Below, piece after piece: positions 26,383-36,284 of a stretch of DNA of 64,000 bases. The number at the start of each line of letters is the position of its first letter. The stretch's first letter is position 1. The notes beneath the pieces were generated by a model. That model did not search any database, was not told where the DNA came from, and saw only the letters and a list, made by a program, of their open reading frames with translations. Source of the DNA: Pseudomonas sp. RC10 (lineage in GTDB: Bacteria > Pseudomonadota > Gammaproteobacteria > Pseudomonadales > Pseudomonadaceae); contig NZ_CP151650.1 in the NCBI RefSeq assembly GCF_038397775.1, positions 3,906,001 through 3,970,000 on the forward strand. The letters run 5' to 3'. The position numbers were made by a program, and so were the translations under genes.

Positions 26383-28203
26383 TTAATCAACCACCGCATC
26401 CGGTTCCGACGCCGCGCGGGTTTTGACCGGACACACGACCCGGTGCAGGTTCAGCGCGGTATTGATGATGCCAATGTGACTGAACGCCTGCGGAAAATTG
26501 CCCAGCATGCGTCCGGCCCGTGGGTCGTATTGCTCCGCCAACAGACCCACGTCATTGCACAGACCACACAACCGGTCGAACAGGTCGCTGGCCTCCTGAT
26601 CGCGCCCCTGCAGCACGTACACATCGGCCAGCCAGAACGAGCAGACCAGAAACGTCCCTTCACTCCCTGAAACCCCGTCGGTGCTGCGCTCGCTGTCGTA
26701 GCGCAGCAGCAAGCCATCCTGCATCAAGGCTTTTTCAATCTGCGCCACGGTGCCCGTCACGCGCGGGTCGTCTACGGGCAGAAATCCCGTCAGCGCGATC
26801 TGCAACAGGCTGGCGTCCAGCTCCTTGCCGCCGTAGGTCTGCACGAAGCTCCCCAGATCAGCGTCATAACCGTGGGCGCAGACGTCCGCGTGAATTTCAT
26901 CGGCGATGTCCCGGTAGTGACGCCCGCGCTCGCGGTCTTCCGGGTGGTCGCTCTTGGCCAACACCCCCGCATTGCGGTCAAAGGACACCCACGCCATGAC
27001 TTTGGAGTGGGTGAAGTGCCGGGGCTCGGAGCGAATTTCCCAGATACCCGCATCAGGCAGATGCCAGACCTTTTCCAGAAACGGCATGATCACCTTCTGG
27101 ATTTCCGTGCTGCGCGGCAGCCGAGGCAGGCCGCTTTTCAGGGCCTGGGTCATGGCGTCGGCCACTTCGCCGTAGACGTCCAATTGCATCTGCGTCGCCG
27201 CCGCGTTGCCAATGCGCACGGGACGGGAGTTCTCATAGCCGCTCAGCCAGGGCAATTGATATTCCGGCAACCGCCGCTCGCCACCCAGCCCATACATGAT
27301 CTGCACTTGCTCAGGATTGCCCGCCACCGAACGCAGCAGCCAGTTGCGCCAGGCCGTCGCCTCTTCGTAATAACCGAGGTTCATGAACGCCAGCAGGGTC
27401 ATGGTGGCGTCACGCAGCCAGCAGAAGCGGTAATCCCAGTTGCGCTCGCCGCCCAGTTGCTCGGGCAGCGAGGTGGTGACGGCAGCGACGATGCCTCCCG
27501 TGGGCGCATAGGTCATCGCTTTGAGCGTGACCAGCGAGCGCTTGACCTGAGCGGTCCAGGGGCCGACATCAGGGCAGCGGTCCGAAAACTCACGCCAGAA
27601 ATTTTCGGTCTGTTCCAGCGCCTCCTCAATGTCGAACGCCTCCCGAACCGGCTCATGGGACGCCTGCCATGACAACCCGAACCCCAGCCGCTGGCCAGCT
27701 TGCACAGTGAATTGGCTTTCGGTGTGATGGTCCAGCGGGTGTAACTCGGAGGGCGTGTGCAGCACCAGCATCTCCGGCCCCGCAACGGCGGTCAGCACAT
27801 GGGGCTCGCGCTTTTCGACCCAAGGCACGGTACTGCCGTAATCGAAGCGAATGGCCAGGTCCATGGCGAAATCGACACGGCCTTCCAGACCGATCACAAT
27901 GCGCACCACGCTGCTCTCTTCGGCCATCGGCATGAAGTCCACCAGTAGCGCCGAGCCGGTGGCAGTGGTGAAGGTGGTTTCAAGGATCAGTGTGCCTTCG
28001 CGGTAACGGCGTCGCGAGGTGGCATTGGGGTCAGTGGGGGCAATCTTCCAGCGACCGTTATCGCTGTCGCCCAACAAGGCGGAGAAACAGGCGGGGGCGT
28101 CGAAGCGCGGGAAACACAGCCAGTCCAGCGACCCGTCGCGGGCCACCAGCGCTGCGGTGCGGCAGTTGCCGAGCAGCGCGTAATCTTCAATCAGTACAGC
28201 CAT
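26383..28203 (-). CDS. Glycoside hydrolase family 15 protein (glucoamylase/trehalase-like)
   Basis: A 606-aa enzyme with an N-terminal beta-sandwich (MAVLIEDYALLGNCRTAALV) and a C-terminal (alpha/alpha)6 barrel. The GH15 signature ERNWDYRFCWLRDATMTL is present near residue 270, and a catalytic-acid region near QIMYGLGGERRL. Cytoplasmic, as no signal peptide. Family members hydrolyse alpha-glucosidic bonds, including trehalose in some actinobacterial and Pseudomonas proteins. The Met at 28203 is chosen over an upstream frame extension. Last gene of the gnd-zwf-HAD unit (90-nt gap). Confidence 0.9.
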   Translation of the reverse strand: MAVLIEDYALLGNCRTAALVARDGSLDWLCFPRFDAPACFSALLGDSDNGRWKIAPTDPNATSRRRYREGTLILETTFTTATGSALLVDFMPMAEESSVVRIVIGLEGRVDFAMDLAIRFDYGSTVPWVEKREPHVLTAVAGPEMLVLHTPSELHPLDHHTESQFTVQAGQRLGFGLSWQASHEPVREAFDIEEALEQTENFWREFSDRCPDVGPWTAQVKRSLVTLKAMTYAPTGGIVAAVTTSLPEQLGGERNWDYRFCWLRDATMTLLAFMNLGYYEEATAWRNWLLRSVAGNPEQVQIMYGLGGERRLPEYQLPWLSGYENSRPVRIGNAAATQMQLDVYGEVADAMTQALKSGLPRLPRSTEIQKVIMPFLEKVWHLPDAGIWEIRSEPRHFTHSKVMAWVSFDRNAGVLAKSDHPEDRERGRHYRDIADEIHADVCAHGYDADLGSFVQTYGGKELDASLLQIALTGFLPVDDPRVTGTVAQIEKALMQDGLLLRYDSERSTDGVSGSEGTFLVCSFWLADVYVLQGRDQEASDLFDRLCGLCNDVGLLAEQYDPRAGRMLGNFPQAFSHIGIINTALNLHRVVCPVKTRAASEPDAVVD

Positions 28204-28292
28204 GGGGTGCAGGTCCCTTCTGGTGTCTTTGAGGTAATGAACCCGCCTGGCGGACGATGAATCTGCCCGCCAAGGGGCCATGCAACGCCCAA

Positions 28293-29111
28293 TCAGCGCG
28301 GCAGGATGTAACGTTCGATGGCCGTTGCCAGCCCGTCCTCCAGATTGCTGCCCGTCACATAATGAGCGTGGGTCTTGACCCCGGTTTCAGCCTGCCCCAT
28401 CGCGATCGACAGCCCTGCGCGCAGGAACATCGCCACGTCGTTGCCAGCATCGCCAATGGCCGCCGTCTGGGCCAGCTCGACCCCCAGCGTTTGCGCGAGG
28501 GTTTCCAGCGCCGTGCCCTTGTTGGCGTCCAGCGCCGTGACATCTAGGTAGTAGGACTGCGAACGCGCCGCCCGTGCGGTCTGGGCGATCAGGGGATTGA
28601 GCTGGATTTCCAGCCGCTTGAGCAGCTCGAAATCCTTGCTGGCGGCGACGATCTTGTCGATCCGGTCGATGTAACCATCGAAGTGATCGACTTTCACAAA
28701 GTCGTAACCCAGCGTGTTGCGCTCGTGCTCGACATAGTCCCCTTGCGGGTCGACGAGCAGCCACTGATCGTCCGCGAACACCCACACTGACACCTTCTCT
28801 CCGGCGAACAGCTCAAGGCTGATGCGCGCGGCCTCAGGGTCGATGCGATGGGCTTTTAGCAGACTGCCGTCCGGGTTGATGATGTTCGCCCCATTGAACG
28901 CCACGGTTGGCAGATTGATGCCGAGGGCCTCGATCTGCTGACGCATGGCACGGGGCGGACGGCTGCTGGCCACCGAGAAGCGAATCCCGGCGGCCTGCAA
29001 TTGGTGAACGGCATCGATGTTGGCCTGGCTCAGGCTGTGATCGGGCCGCAGCAGCGTGCCATCGATGTCCGACAGCATGAAACGGATGAGGGGGAGCGAG
29101 GCTTCACTCAT
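28293..29111 (-). CDS. Cof-type HAD-IIB sugar-phosphate phosphatase
   Basis: A 272-aa hydrolase. Motif I (MLSDIDGTLLRPDHSLS) has the nucleophile and acid Asp; motif II is SVASSRPPR, and motif IV is IGDAGNDVAMFLRAG. The C2-type cap places it with Cof/YbiV enzymes that dephosphorylate sugar phosphates. It overlaps zwf by 4 bp on the same strand, so it is cotranscribed and probably acts on a phosphorylated sugar of the same pathway. Specificity unknown. Confidence 0.9.
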   Translation of the reverse strand: MSEASLPLIRFMLSDIDGTLLRPDHSLSQANIDAVHQLQAAGIRFSVASSRPPRAMRQQIEALGINLPTVAFNGANIINPDGSLLKAHRIDPEAARISLELFAGEKVSVWVFADDQWLLVDPQGDYVEHERNTLGYDFVKVDHFDGYIDRIDKIVAASKDFELLKRLEIQLNPLIAQTARAARSQSYYLDVTALDANKGTALETLAQTLGVELAQTAAIGDAGNDVAMFLRAGLSIAMGQAETGVKTHAHYVTGSNLEDGLATAIERYILPR

Positions 29112-30631
29112 CCGAGGCGTTGCCAGCTGTGACCATCACGAGCCAGCAGCTCATCGGCCGCCGCCGGGCCATCTTCACCCGCCTGATACGTCTCGACGTG
29201 AGCATCTTTGGTCCACGCATCAATGAACGGCTGCACGGCCCGCCAGCCGTTTTCAATGTTGTCGGCACGCTGGAACAGGGTCTGGTCGCCGGTCAGGCAG
29301 TCGTAGATCAGGGTTTCATACCCGGTCGACGGCTGCATCTCGAAGAAGTCCTTATAGGCAAACCCCAACTCGATGGTCTGCATGTCCAGCGTTGGCCCCG
29401 GCTTCTTGGCTTGCAGGTCGAACCACATGCCTTCGTCCGGCTGAATCTGGATTTTCAGGAAGTTCGGCTCAACCTTGTCCACGTCGGTGTCCCGGAACTG
29501 GGCGTACGGCGCGGGTTTGAAACAGATGGCGATCTCGGTGTCACGCACGCTCATGCGCTTGCCTGTGCGCAGGTAAAACGGCACGCCGACCCAACGCCAG
29601 TTATCAACCATGACCTTGAGCGCGACGTAGGTTTCCGTGGTGCTGTCTTCGGCCACACGATCCTCCTGGCGGTAACCGGGGACTTTCTTGTCGCCCACGG
29701 TGCCCTCGGTGTATTGCCCGCGCACGGAGTTGGCCAGCGCTTCCATTTCCGACCATGGCCGAATGGCGCCGATGACCTTGGCCTTTTCACCGCGGACCGC
29801 ATCCGCACCAAACGCCGCGGGCGGTTCCATGGCCACCATCGCCAATAATTGGAACAGGTGATTGGGCACCATGTCGCGCAGTGCGCCGGTGGTTTCATAG
29901 AAACCGCCACGGGTTTCGACGCCCACGGTTTCAGCCGCCGTGATCTGCACGTGATCGATGTAATGGTTGTTCCAGAACGACTCGAACAGGCCGTTGGAGA
30001 AACGGCTGACCAGAATGTTCTGCACCGTTTCCTTGCCCAGATAGTGGTCGATCCGGTAGATCTGCTTCTCGCTCATCACCTTCAGCAAGCACGCATTCAG
30101 CGCCACCGCACTGGGCAGGTCGTGCCCGAACGGCTTCTCGATCACCACGCGACGGAAATGATCGTCGCCTTCCGTCATCAGTCCGGACGATCCCAGACGC
30201 TTGGTCACTTCACTGAAGAAACGCGGCGCCGTGGCCAGATAGAACACAGCGTTTTGGGTGCCGGTGCTCTTGATCTTGTCGTCGATGGCCGCATAGGTGC
30301 CGTCGTCGAGAAAATCGCCAGTGATGTAGGTGATGCGCTTGGCCAGACCGCCCCATAACGCCGGGTCCAAGGGCTCTTTTCCGCCTTCGGCGACCTTGCT
30401 GGCCGCCTCCTGGCGAATGAAATCCTCTAGCTTCTTGGCGAAGTCGGCGTCGCTGACGGTGTTGTGGTCAACGCCGACGATGTGCAGGTCCTCACCGACC
30501 AGTCCGTCACGGAACAGGTTGTAGAGGGCTGGCATCAACAGCCGCTTGACCAGGTCGCCGTGGGCGCCAAACAGGAACAGAGTGGTCGCCGGAGCGACCG
30601 CAGCCTTTTGCTTGCTTCGGGTTAAACCCAT
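29108..30631 (-). CDS. zwf: Glucose-6-phosphate 1-dehydrogenase
   Basis: Oxidises glucose-6-phosphate to 6-phosphogluconolactone, feeding the Entner-Doudoroff and pentose-phosphate routes and supplying NADPH. It has 507 aa. The N-terminal nucleotide motif is LFLFGAHGDLVKRLL (GxxGDLxxR type) and the active site RIDHYLGKE. It is coupled to gnd (shared base at 30631) rather than to edd/pgl, so it is likely a second, gnd-linked zwf copy of Pseudomonas. Confidence 0.97.
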   Translation of the reverse strand: MGLTRSKQKAAVAPATTLFLFGAHGDLVKRLLMPALYNLFRDGLVGEDLHIVGVDHNTVSDADFAKKLEDFIRQEAASKVAEGGKEPLDPALWGGLAKRITYITGDFLDDGTYAAIDDKIKSTGTQNAVFYLATAPRFFSEVTKRLGSSGLMTEGDDHFRRVVIEKPFGHDLPSAVALNACLLKVMSEKQIYRIDHYLGKETVQNILVSRFSNGLFESFWNNHYIDHVQITAAETVGVETRGGFYETTGALRDMVPNHLFQLLAMVAMEPPAAFGADAVRGEKAKVIGAIRPWSEMEALANSVRGQYTEGTVGDKKVPGYRQEDRVAEDSTTETYVALKVMVDNWRWVGVPFYLRTGKRMSVRDTEIAICFKPAPYAQFRDTDVDKVEPNFLKIQIQPDEGMWFDLQAKKPGPTLDMQTIELGFAYKDFFEMQPSTGYETLIYDCLTGDQTLFQRADNIENGWRAVQPFIDAWTKDAHVETYQAGEDGPAAADELLARDGHSWQRLG

Positions 30632-31608
30632 TATTTTGGTTCCTTATGACCACCAAAACCGAAACGCATGGCGGAGAGCATCTTGTCGCCGTACGTGCTT
30701 TGTTGACGGGAGCGGAAGCGGGCAAACAGAGAAGTGGACAGCACCGGGACCGGTACGGCCTGCTCCATCGCGGCTTCAATGGTCCAGCGGCCTTCACCGC
30801 TGTCGGCCACGGAGCCGGAATAGGCATTGAGCTGAGGATCGGTCGCCAGTGCATCGGCGGTCAGGTCCAGCAGCCAGGAGGAGACGACACTGCCGCGACG
30901 CCAGACTTCGGCGATGTCGCCCATGTTCAGATCGAAGCGCTGGTCTTCCGGCAGGTTTTCCGAGTTTTTGGTCTTGAGGATGTCAAAGCCTTCGGCGAAG
31001 GCCTGCATCATTCCGTATTCGATGCCGTTGTGGATCATCTTCACGAAGTGACCGGCGCCCGGCGGGCCAGCATGGATATAGCCCTGCTCAGCGCGAGGGT
31101 CGGCGTCCTTGGCCCGGTCCTTGGTGCGGGGGATGTTGCCGATGCCGGGGGCCAGGGTCTTGAACAGCGGGTCAAGGCGGTTCACCACCTCGGTTTCACC
31201 GCCGATCATCATGCAGTAGCCGCGCTCCAGGCCCCAGACGCCGCCAGATGTGCCGACATCAACGTAGTGCAGGCCCTTCTCTTTCAGCGCGTGGGAGCGA
31301 CGCACGTCGTCCTTATAAAAGGTGTTGCCACCGTCGATGATCACGTCGTCTTTATCGAGCAGATCAGCCAGCACATTGATGGTGTCTTCGGTCGGAGCGC
31401 CCGCTGGCAGCATCACCCAGACGGCTCGCGGCTTGTCCAGCGCAGCCACCAGTGACTTGAGGTCGGTGGCCGGCGTCGAACCTTCGTTGGCGAGCACGGT
31501 GCGAGACTGCTCATCGCGATCGTAAACGACTGTCGTGTGGCCATTGAGCATCAGTCGACGTGCGATGTTGCCGCCCATGCGGCCTAGTCCAACAATCCCG
31601 AGTTGCAT
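30631..31608 (-). CDS. gnd: 6-phosphogluconate dehydrogenase, decarboxylating (short GntZ/YqeC type)
   Basis: Converts 6-phosphogluconate to ribulose-5-phosphate and CO2 with NAD(P)+ reduction. At 325 aa it is the short class, not the 470-aa form. The cofactor motif [14 protein letters not shown] is at the N-terminus; [14 protein letters not shown] and [14 protein letters not shown] carry substrate and catalytic Lys residues. AAGGAGCACC upstream supports the ATG at 31608. First gene of the operon, with a TATAAAAT promoter element about 40 nt upstream. Confidence 0.96.
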   Translation of the reverse strand: MQLGIVGLGRMGGNIARRLMLNGHTTVVYDRDEQSRTVLANEGSTPATDLKSLVAALDKPRAVWVMLPAGAPTEDTINVLADLLDKDDVIIDGGNTFYKDDVRRSHALKEKGLHYVDVGTSGGVWGLERGYCMMIGGETEVVNRLDPLFKTLAPGIGNIPRTKDRAKDADPRAEQGYIHAGPPGAGHFVKMIHNGIEYGMMQAFAEGFDILKTKNSENLPEDQRFDLNMGDIAEVWRRGSVVSSWLLDLTADALATDPQLNAYSGSVADSGEGRWTIEAAMEQAVPVPVLSTSLFARFRSRQQSTYGDKMLSAMRFGFGGHKEPK

Positions 31609-31644
31609 GTAGAGGTGCTCCTTAATTCGTAAACAGGGTGCCCC

Positions 31645-31652
31645 ATTTTATA
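31645..31652 (-). promoter_or_regulatory. Candidate -10 element of the gnd-zwf operon
   Basis: On the minus strand the sequence reads TATAAAAT, 36 nt before the gnd start codon. No good -35 hexamer is seen at 17 nt, so an extended or activator-dependent promoter is possible. Confidence 0.4.
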
Positions 31653-31922
31653 GCCCAGTGCCGCTTGTAGGGTTAGTCCGGGGAGGCAAACGAAGGTTTC
31701 CCGGTGAAAATAGTTTCATGTTGGTGCGTCAAGGACGGGCTTTTTACGCCGTTCGTCGCCAAGACGAAACGACAGTGACAATTAAAAATAAAAAAGTTCC
31801 AATTTTTTTGAAAAGAAATCAGAATCCGCGCCGACAAAGGTAGGAAGCATGGACAAGTCGGGTAGCGATCGCGTCATTGCTTGAACCTTACGAAGTTGAA
31901 TCCGCCATTTGCGAGGTGAGCA

Positions 31923-32093
31923 ATGGGCACAGTACTACCGGCAAGCGTTCCACAGACTCTGTACGTTACCGTCCGTCGCGATGAGCTGCGTCAGCTCCGC
32001 GAAGAACGTGACCAGCTGCAAAAGAAAGTCGCCCAAATGGCCCTGATGCTGCAACACGCACAGCTCGCCAACGGCACGGCCCTTCACGCCTGA
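31923..32093 (+). CDS. Small coiled-coil protein, 56 aa
   Basis: Translation from the ATG at 31923: MGTVLPASVPQTLYVTVRRD, then a 26-residue charged heptad helix (ELRQLREERDQLQKKVAQMA) and a short tail ending GTALHA. A strong ribosome-binding site (GAGGTGAG) sits 3-10 nt upstream. A hairpin aggcaagcc/ggcttgcct follows at 32115-32141. No family known to me; the helix suggests self-association or partner binding. Confidence 0.65.
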   Translation: MGTVLPASVPQTLYVTVRRDELRQLREERDQLQKKVAQMALMLQHAQLANGTALHA

Positions 32094-32114
32094 TCCCCCG
32101 CGCTTCACCCAATG

Positions 32115-32141
32115 AGGCAAGCCCGATTTGCTGGCTTGCCT
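32115..32141 (+). terminator. Hairpin after the 56-aa gene
   Basis: Perfect 9-bp stem AGGCAAGCC/GGCTTGCCT with a 9-nt loop and only a short T-rich tail (tcacgctt), so it is a weak terminator at best. Confidence 0.4.
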
Positions 32142-32293
32142 TCACGCTTGATCCCCTCGCCTGACCCTTCCCCGTTATACGTCTTCTCGGTCGACGAACT
32201 TTCCGTCATTTTTCCGACCAGACACATTCCGTAACGTTCCAACCCTGCTCTCAATCCCCGTCCTGACCGGGTTCACACACCGTCCACCGCTGT

Positions 32294-32309
32294 CTCACAT
32301 TTTTTTCAC
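32294..32309 (+). promoter_or_regulatory. ColR-like operator box upstream of cptA
   Basis: ctcacatttttttcac matches all positions of the ColR consensus reported in P. putida (recalled): (T/C)(T/C)NA(C/G)NN(T/C)TTTTTCAC. A CATACT -10-like hexamer follows 10 nt later. The PEA-transferase gene cptA is a known ColR target there, so control by the ColRS envelope-stress system is likely. Confidence 0.6.
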
Positions 32310-32437
32310 CTCACCCTCACCATACTCCCGCACCTTCGCGGAACGTACGCCGGGTCGCTCATGGCCTGCGCGACGCCCCGCTGCAAAAACGAGGCGGCCC
32401 ATTGCGCCGCTCGACAGATCCATAGCTGGAGCGCCTG

Positions 32438-34183
32438 ATGGCAACGATGAAACGGAGCACCCCCACTCCGAAGGGTTTTGACTGGGCCGGCGTGGCCTGG
32501 CTTTTCCTGTTCTTCTGGTACTTTTCCGGAATCACCCAACTGCTGATCCAACTGACCGGCATCACCGGCTTCGCGGGCTTTCGCCAGGCGTTCCTGATGA
32601 GCGGTATCTGGCTGGCGCCGATGTTCCTGTTCCCTGGCAAGACCCGTGTCATGGCGGCCGTCATCGGTGTCGTGCTGTGGGCCTGCTCCATGGCGAGCCT
32701 GGGCTACTTCTTCATCTATCAGCAAGAATTCTCGCAAAGCGTCATTTTCATCATGTTCGAGTCGAACGTCTCTGAGGCGGGCGAATACATGACGCAGTAC
32801 TTCGCCTGGTGGATCGTGCTGGCGTTCATCGCCCACACCGCCTTTGCGATTTTCCTCTGGACCCGCCTGCGGCCCGTGTACATGCCCCGTGGCCGTGCCT
32901 GGGTCGTTGCCACTGCGCTGCTGGTGGCGATCATCGGCTACCCGCTGGCGAAACAGATGTCACGCTTCGACACGACGGCTGCCGGCCTTGAAGCCTTCGA
33001 ATCGCGCATCGAACCCGCCGTGCCCTGGCAGATGCTGGTGGCGTACCACCGCTACACCCAGCAACTGGACAGCATGCAGGACATGCTCACCACCAGCAGC
33101 AATATCCCGCCGCTGAAAAACCTCAAGGATCAACAGGCCGGCCTGCCGACCACGCTGGTGCTGGTCATCGGTGAATCGACCAACCGTGGCCGCATGCATC
33201 TGTATGGCTACCCACGGCAGACCACGCCGAATCTGGACGCCATGAAAAGCGAGCTGCAGGTGTTCGATAACGTCATCACCCCGCGTCCGTACACGATCGA
33301 AGCGTTGCAGCAAGTGCTGACCTTCGCTGACGAGGAAAATCCGGACCTGTACCTGAAGACCCCGTCCATCGTCAGCGTGATGAAGCAGGCGGGTTACAAG
33401 ACCTTCTGGATCACCAACCAGCAGACGATGACCAAGCGCAACACCATGCTCACCACGTTCTCCGAGCAGGCGGACGAGCAGGTCTACCTGAACAACAACC
33501 GCAATCAGAACGCCCGCCAGTACGACGGCGACGTGCTGGAGCCGTTCGCCAAGGCCCTCACCGATGCCGCGCCGCGCAAGCTGATCGTCGTTCACTTGCT
33601 GGGCACGCACATGGCCTATCAGTACCGCTACCCGGAAACCTACGAGAAATTCACCGGTCGTGACGGCGTGCCTGCGGCCATCGATGACAGCAAGCTGGAG
33701 ATGTACAACAGCTACGACAACGCAGTGCTGTACAACGATTTCGTGGTGTCGAGCCTGATCAAGACCTACAGCAAGGCGGACCCGAACGGCTTCCTGCTGT
33801 ACCTGTCCGACCACGGCGAAGACGTTTACGACTCGCCAGGGCACAACACGCTGGGCCGCAACGAGGGCAAACCGACGATTCCAATGTACACGGTGCCGTT
33901 CATTGCCTATGCGTCGCCAAAATGGCGTGAAACCCACAACTGGAGCTTCGACAGCATCCACAGCCGTCCTTATTCCAGCTCGAACCTGATCCACACCTGG
34001 GCGCAACTGGCGGGCCTGAGCTTCGACGAACTGGACTCGACGAAGAGCCTGGTGAGCCTGGACTTCAAGGCGCGCCCTCGACTGATTGGCGACCCTTATG
34101 CGCAGAAAGGTTTGAGTGACTTCGCTGGCATGGAAAAGGCCGCGACTCAAGAGGCGCCGATGCCTGAAGTGGCGAACAAGTAA
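32438..34183 (+). CDS. cptA: Phosphoethanolamine transferase CptA (LPS modification)
   Basis: Inner-membrane enzyme that adds phosphoethanolamine to lipopolysaccharide. It has 581 aa. Residues 15-165 hold five membrane helices; residues about 230-570 form a periplasmic alkaline-phosphatase-like domain with VLVIGESTNRGRMHLYG (metal ligand Glu), the probable nucleophile Thr in PRPYTIEAL, and LYLSDHGEDVYDSPGHN (metal ligands Asp-His, His). The sequence fits CptA/EptC better than EptA. A ColR-like box precedes it and a strong terminator follows. The expected effect is tolerance to metals and cationic peptides, by analogy. Confidence 0.92.
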   Translation: MATMKRSTPTPKGFDWAGVAWLFLFFWYFSGITQLLIQLTGITGFAGFRQAFLMSGIWLAPMFLFPGKTRVMAAVIGVVLWACSMASLGYFFIYQQEFSQSVIFIMFESNVSEAGEYMTQYFAWWIVLAFIAHTAFAIFLWTRLRPVYMPRGRAWVVATALLVAIIGYPLAKQMSRFDTTAAGLEAFESRIEPAVPWQMLVAYHRYTQQLDSMQDMLTTSSNIPPLKNLKDQQAGLPTTLVLVIGESTNRGRMHLYGYPRQTTPNLDAMKSELQVFDNVITPRPYTIEALQQVLTFADEENPDLYLKTPSIVSVMKQAGYKTFWITNQQTMTKRNTMLTTFSEQADEQVYLNNNRNQNARQYDGDVLEPFAKALTDAAPRKLIVVHLLGTHMAYQYRYPETYEKFTGRDGVPAAIDDSKLEMYNSYDNAVLYNDFVVSSLIKTYSKADPNGFLLYLSDHGEDVYDSPGHNTLGRNEGKPTIPMYTVPFIAYASPKWRETHNWSFDSIHSRPYSSSNLIHTWAQLAGLSFDELDSTKSLVSLDFKARPRLIGDPYAQKGLSDFAGMEKAATQEAPMPEVANK

Positions 34184-34195
34184 CCACCGTTCAGA

Positions 34196-34228
34196 AAAAA
34201 GGCCTGCGCAATGCAGGCCTTCTTTTTA
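34196..34228 (+). terminator. Terminator of cptA
   Basis: Perfect stem AAGGCCTGC/GCAGGCCTT with a 5-nt loop and a CTTTTT tail. The A-run before the stem could also serve the opposite direction. Confidence 0.93.
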
Positions 34229-34261
34229 TAAGCGTTATAAGCGTCGATTCAAACGCCCTGA

Positions 34262-35821
34262 TCAGACAGACGTCTTGTGCATCAGCACGCGGGTCACGCG
34301 CCGCTCCTGCACGTCAACCACCTTGAGATTCCACCCCTCCCACTGCACCTCGTCGCCCATGACCGGCAACCGGTCAAGCAGGCTCATGATCAGCCCGGCC
34401 AGCGTCTGATATTCCTCGGTAGCACGAGCCTTGAAACCGGTGCGTTCGCGCAGGTGAGTCAGGTTCATGGCGGCGTTCACCAACACGCCCTCGCCCTCCT
34501 CGACCAGACCAGGCCCCTCAGCCTCGGTCGCGTCCGGGAGTTCGCCTGCAATGGATTCAAGGATGTCGGTCATGGTGAGGATGCCGACGAAGTCGCCGAA
34601 CTCGTTGACCACGAATGCAATGTGAGTCGATTGCGCACGCATCTGATCCAGCGCGTTGAGGACCGAAAAACTGTCGAGCACGCTGAGGGCCTGGCGCGCC
34701 GCGTGTTCCAGGTTCGGCACTGCTTCGGCGAGCAACGCGTTAAGCAGTTCCTTTTTGTGCACGAAGCCGAGAGGTTCTTCTACGCGCCCCTCACGAATCA
34801 GCGGTAGGCGCGAGTAGGACGACGCCATCAGACGTTGACGGATGGTCGCTTCGTCATCTGACAGATCGATCACGTCAACGTCGTTGCGGGCGGTCATGGC
34901 GCTGCGGACCGGCTTTTGCGCCAGCTGCAACACGCCGCTGATCATCACCCGCTCACGCCGGTCGAAAATGGCTTCGTCCACATCGCCATCGCCGTCGAGC
35001 ATGTCGGCGATGTCCTCACCCACGTCTTCGACAGCGGGTTTGCGGCCGCCCAACAGCCTCAGCACGGCGTGGGCCATGCGCTGGCGGCGCGGCAGGTTGC
35101 CTTTCAGGCTGCGTTTGCGACGCGAGCGCGCGACCTGGTTGAACACCTCGATGAGGATCGAGAAGCCAATCGCCGCGTACAGGTAGCCTTTCGGGATATG
35201 AAACCCGAGGCCGTCGGCGGTCAGGCTGAAGCCGATCATCATCAGGAAACCCAGGCACAGCATGATCACCGTCGGGTGTGCGTTGACGAAGGCCGTCAGC
35301 GGCTTGCTGGCAATGATCATGATGCCGATGGAGAACACCACCGCGATCATCATCACCGACAACTCGTCCACCATGCCGACCGCCGTGATCACCGCGTCCA
35401 GGGAGAAGACGGCGTCAAGCACGACGATCTGCGCGACGATGGGCCAGAACAGCGCGTACGTCGTGGTGCCCGAATGCTGAGCGACATGGCCTTCGAGTCG
35501 TTCGTGCAGTTCCATGGTCGCCTTGAACAGCAGGAACACCCCGCCGAACAGCATGATCAGGTCGCGGCCGGAGAAGCTTTTGCCGAACACGTCGAGCAGC
35601 GGCTCGGTGAGCGTCACCATCCACGAAATACTCGCCAGCAGCCCCAGGCGCATGATCAATGCCAGGGACAGCCCCAGCACCCGCGCCTTGTCACGCTGCT
35701 CGGGGGGCAATTTGTCGGCCAGGATGGCGATGAACACGAGGTTGTCGATGCCCAATACCAGTTCAAGGACGATCAGGGTCAACAGGCCCAGCCAGGCCGT
35801 GGGGTCCGCAAGCCATTCCAT
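34262..35821 (-). CDS. TerC-family membrane protein with CBS pair and CorC/HlyC domain (YoaE-like)
   Basis: A 519-aa protein. Residues 1-235 form a TerC-type domain with about seven helices and the acidic membrane motifs [14 protein letters not shown] and [16 protein letters not shown] basic linker (RSRRKRS) leads to two CBS domains (about 300-430) and a C-terminal CorC_HlyC transporter-associated domain. Related proteins (YoaE, YegH) are linked to metal export or metal loading of exported proteins; the substrate is not settled. No yybP-ykoY riboswitch features were found upstream. Confidence 0.92.
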   Translation of the reverse strand: MEWLADPTAWLGLLTLIVLELVLGIDNLVFIAILADKLPPEQRDKARVLGLSLALIMRLGLLASISWMVTLTEPLLDVFGKSFSGRDLIMLFGGVFLLFKATMELHERLEGHVAQHSGTTTYALFWPIVAQIVVLDAVFSLDAVITAVGMVDELSVMMIAVVFSIGIMIIASKPLTAFVNAHPTVIMLCLGFLMMIGFSLTADGLGFHIPKGYLYAAIGFSILIEVFNQVARSRRKRSLKGNLPRRQRMAHAVLRLLGGRKPAVEDVGEDIADMLDGDGDVDEAIFDRRERVMISGVLQLAQKPVRSAMTARNDVDVIDLSDDEATIRQRLMASSYSRLPLIREGRVEEPLGFVHKKELLNALLAEAVPNLEHAARQALSVLDSFSVLNALDQMRAQSTHIAFVVNEFGDFVGILTMTDILESIAGELPDATEAEGPGLVEEGEGVLVNAAMNLTHLRERTGFKARATEEYQTLAGLIMSLLDRLPVMGDEVQWEGWNLKVVDVQERRVTRVLMHKTSV

Positions 35822-36165
35822 GGGTCAAGGGTTCCTTTTCAGCGGCTGAGCGCCGGATAAGACGACACCCGGCGTCACCGTGAGGGAGCCGAGACAAATG
35901 AAGGTCTTTGAAAACACGCGCCGGTCGGCGAAGAGAAACGAGGGACGAAGATCCGGGTTCAGGGAACGGGATCGGCAACTGGGAGGTTCCAGTGAAAGTG
36001 ACATGGGTGTCCTGAAATCAATACGGGAGGCGATCCTACATCGCTCGCTGAATTGTCTTACAGGATAGAACTGTTACAAATGTTTTGGATGGTGTTGCTC
36101 AAGCAACAGCTCATACACGGTTTCAACCTGCGATCAGATTGACATCGGCTGGTCACCGTCGACCT

Positions 36166-36253
36166 TTGGGAGCGAATTCATTCGCGAAACGTTGATACAG
36201 CCGATACACCCTTATTGGATGTACCGGCCTATCGCGAATAGATTCGCTCCTAC
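36166..36253. repeat. REP doublet, GGAGCGAATTCATTCGCGAA family
   Basis: Arms tttgggagcgaattcattcg (36166) and atcgcgaatagattcgctcc (36231), inverted and separated by about 40 nt, between the TerC gene and the GNAT gene. The second arm has an A for T change in the palindromic core. Confidence 0.85.
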
Positions 36254-36284
36254 AGATGGGTGTCCGGCGAGGGCTTGCAGGTGC

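Noticed and set aside
35822..36165. yybP-ykoY (Mn2+) riboswitch upstream of the TerC gene
   Set aside because: TerC genes often carry one, but I could not find the conserved GGGGAGUAG-type loop or its pairing partners in this leader.
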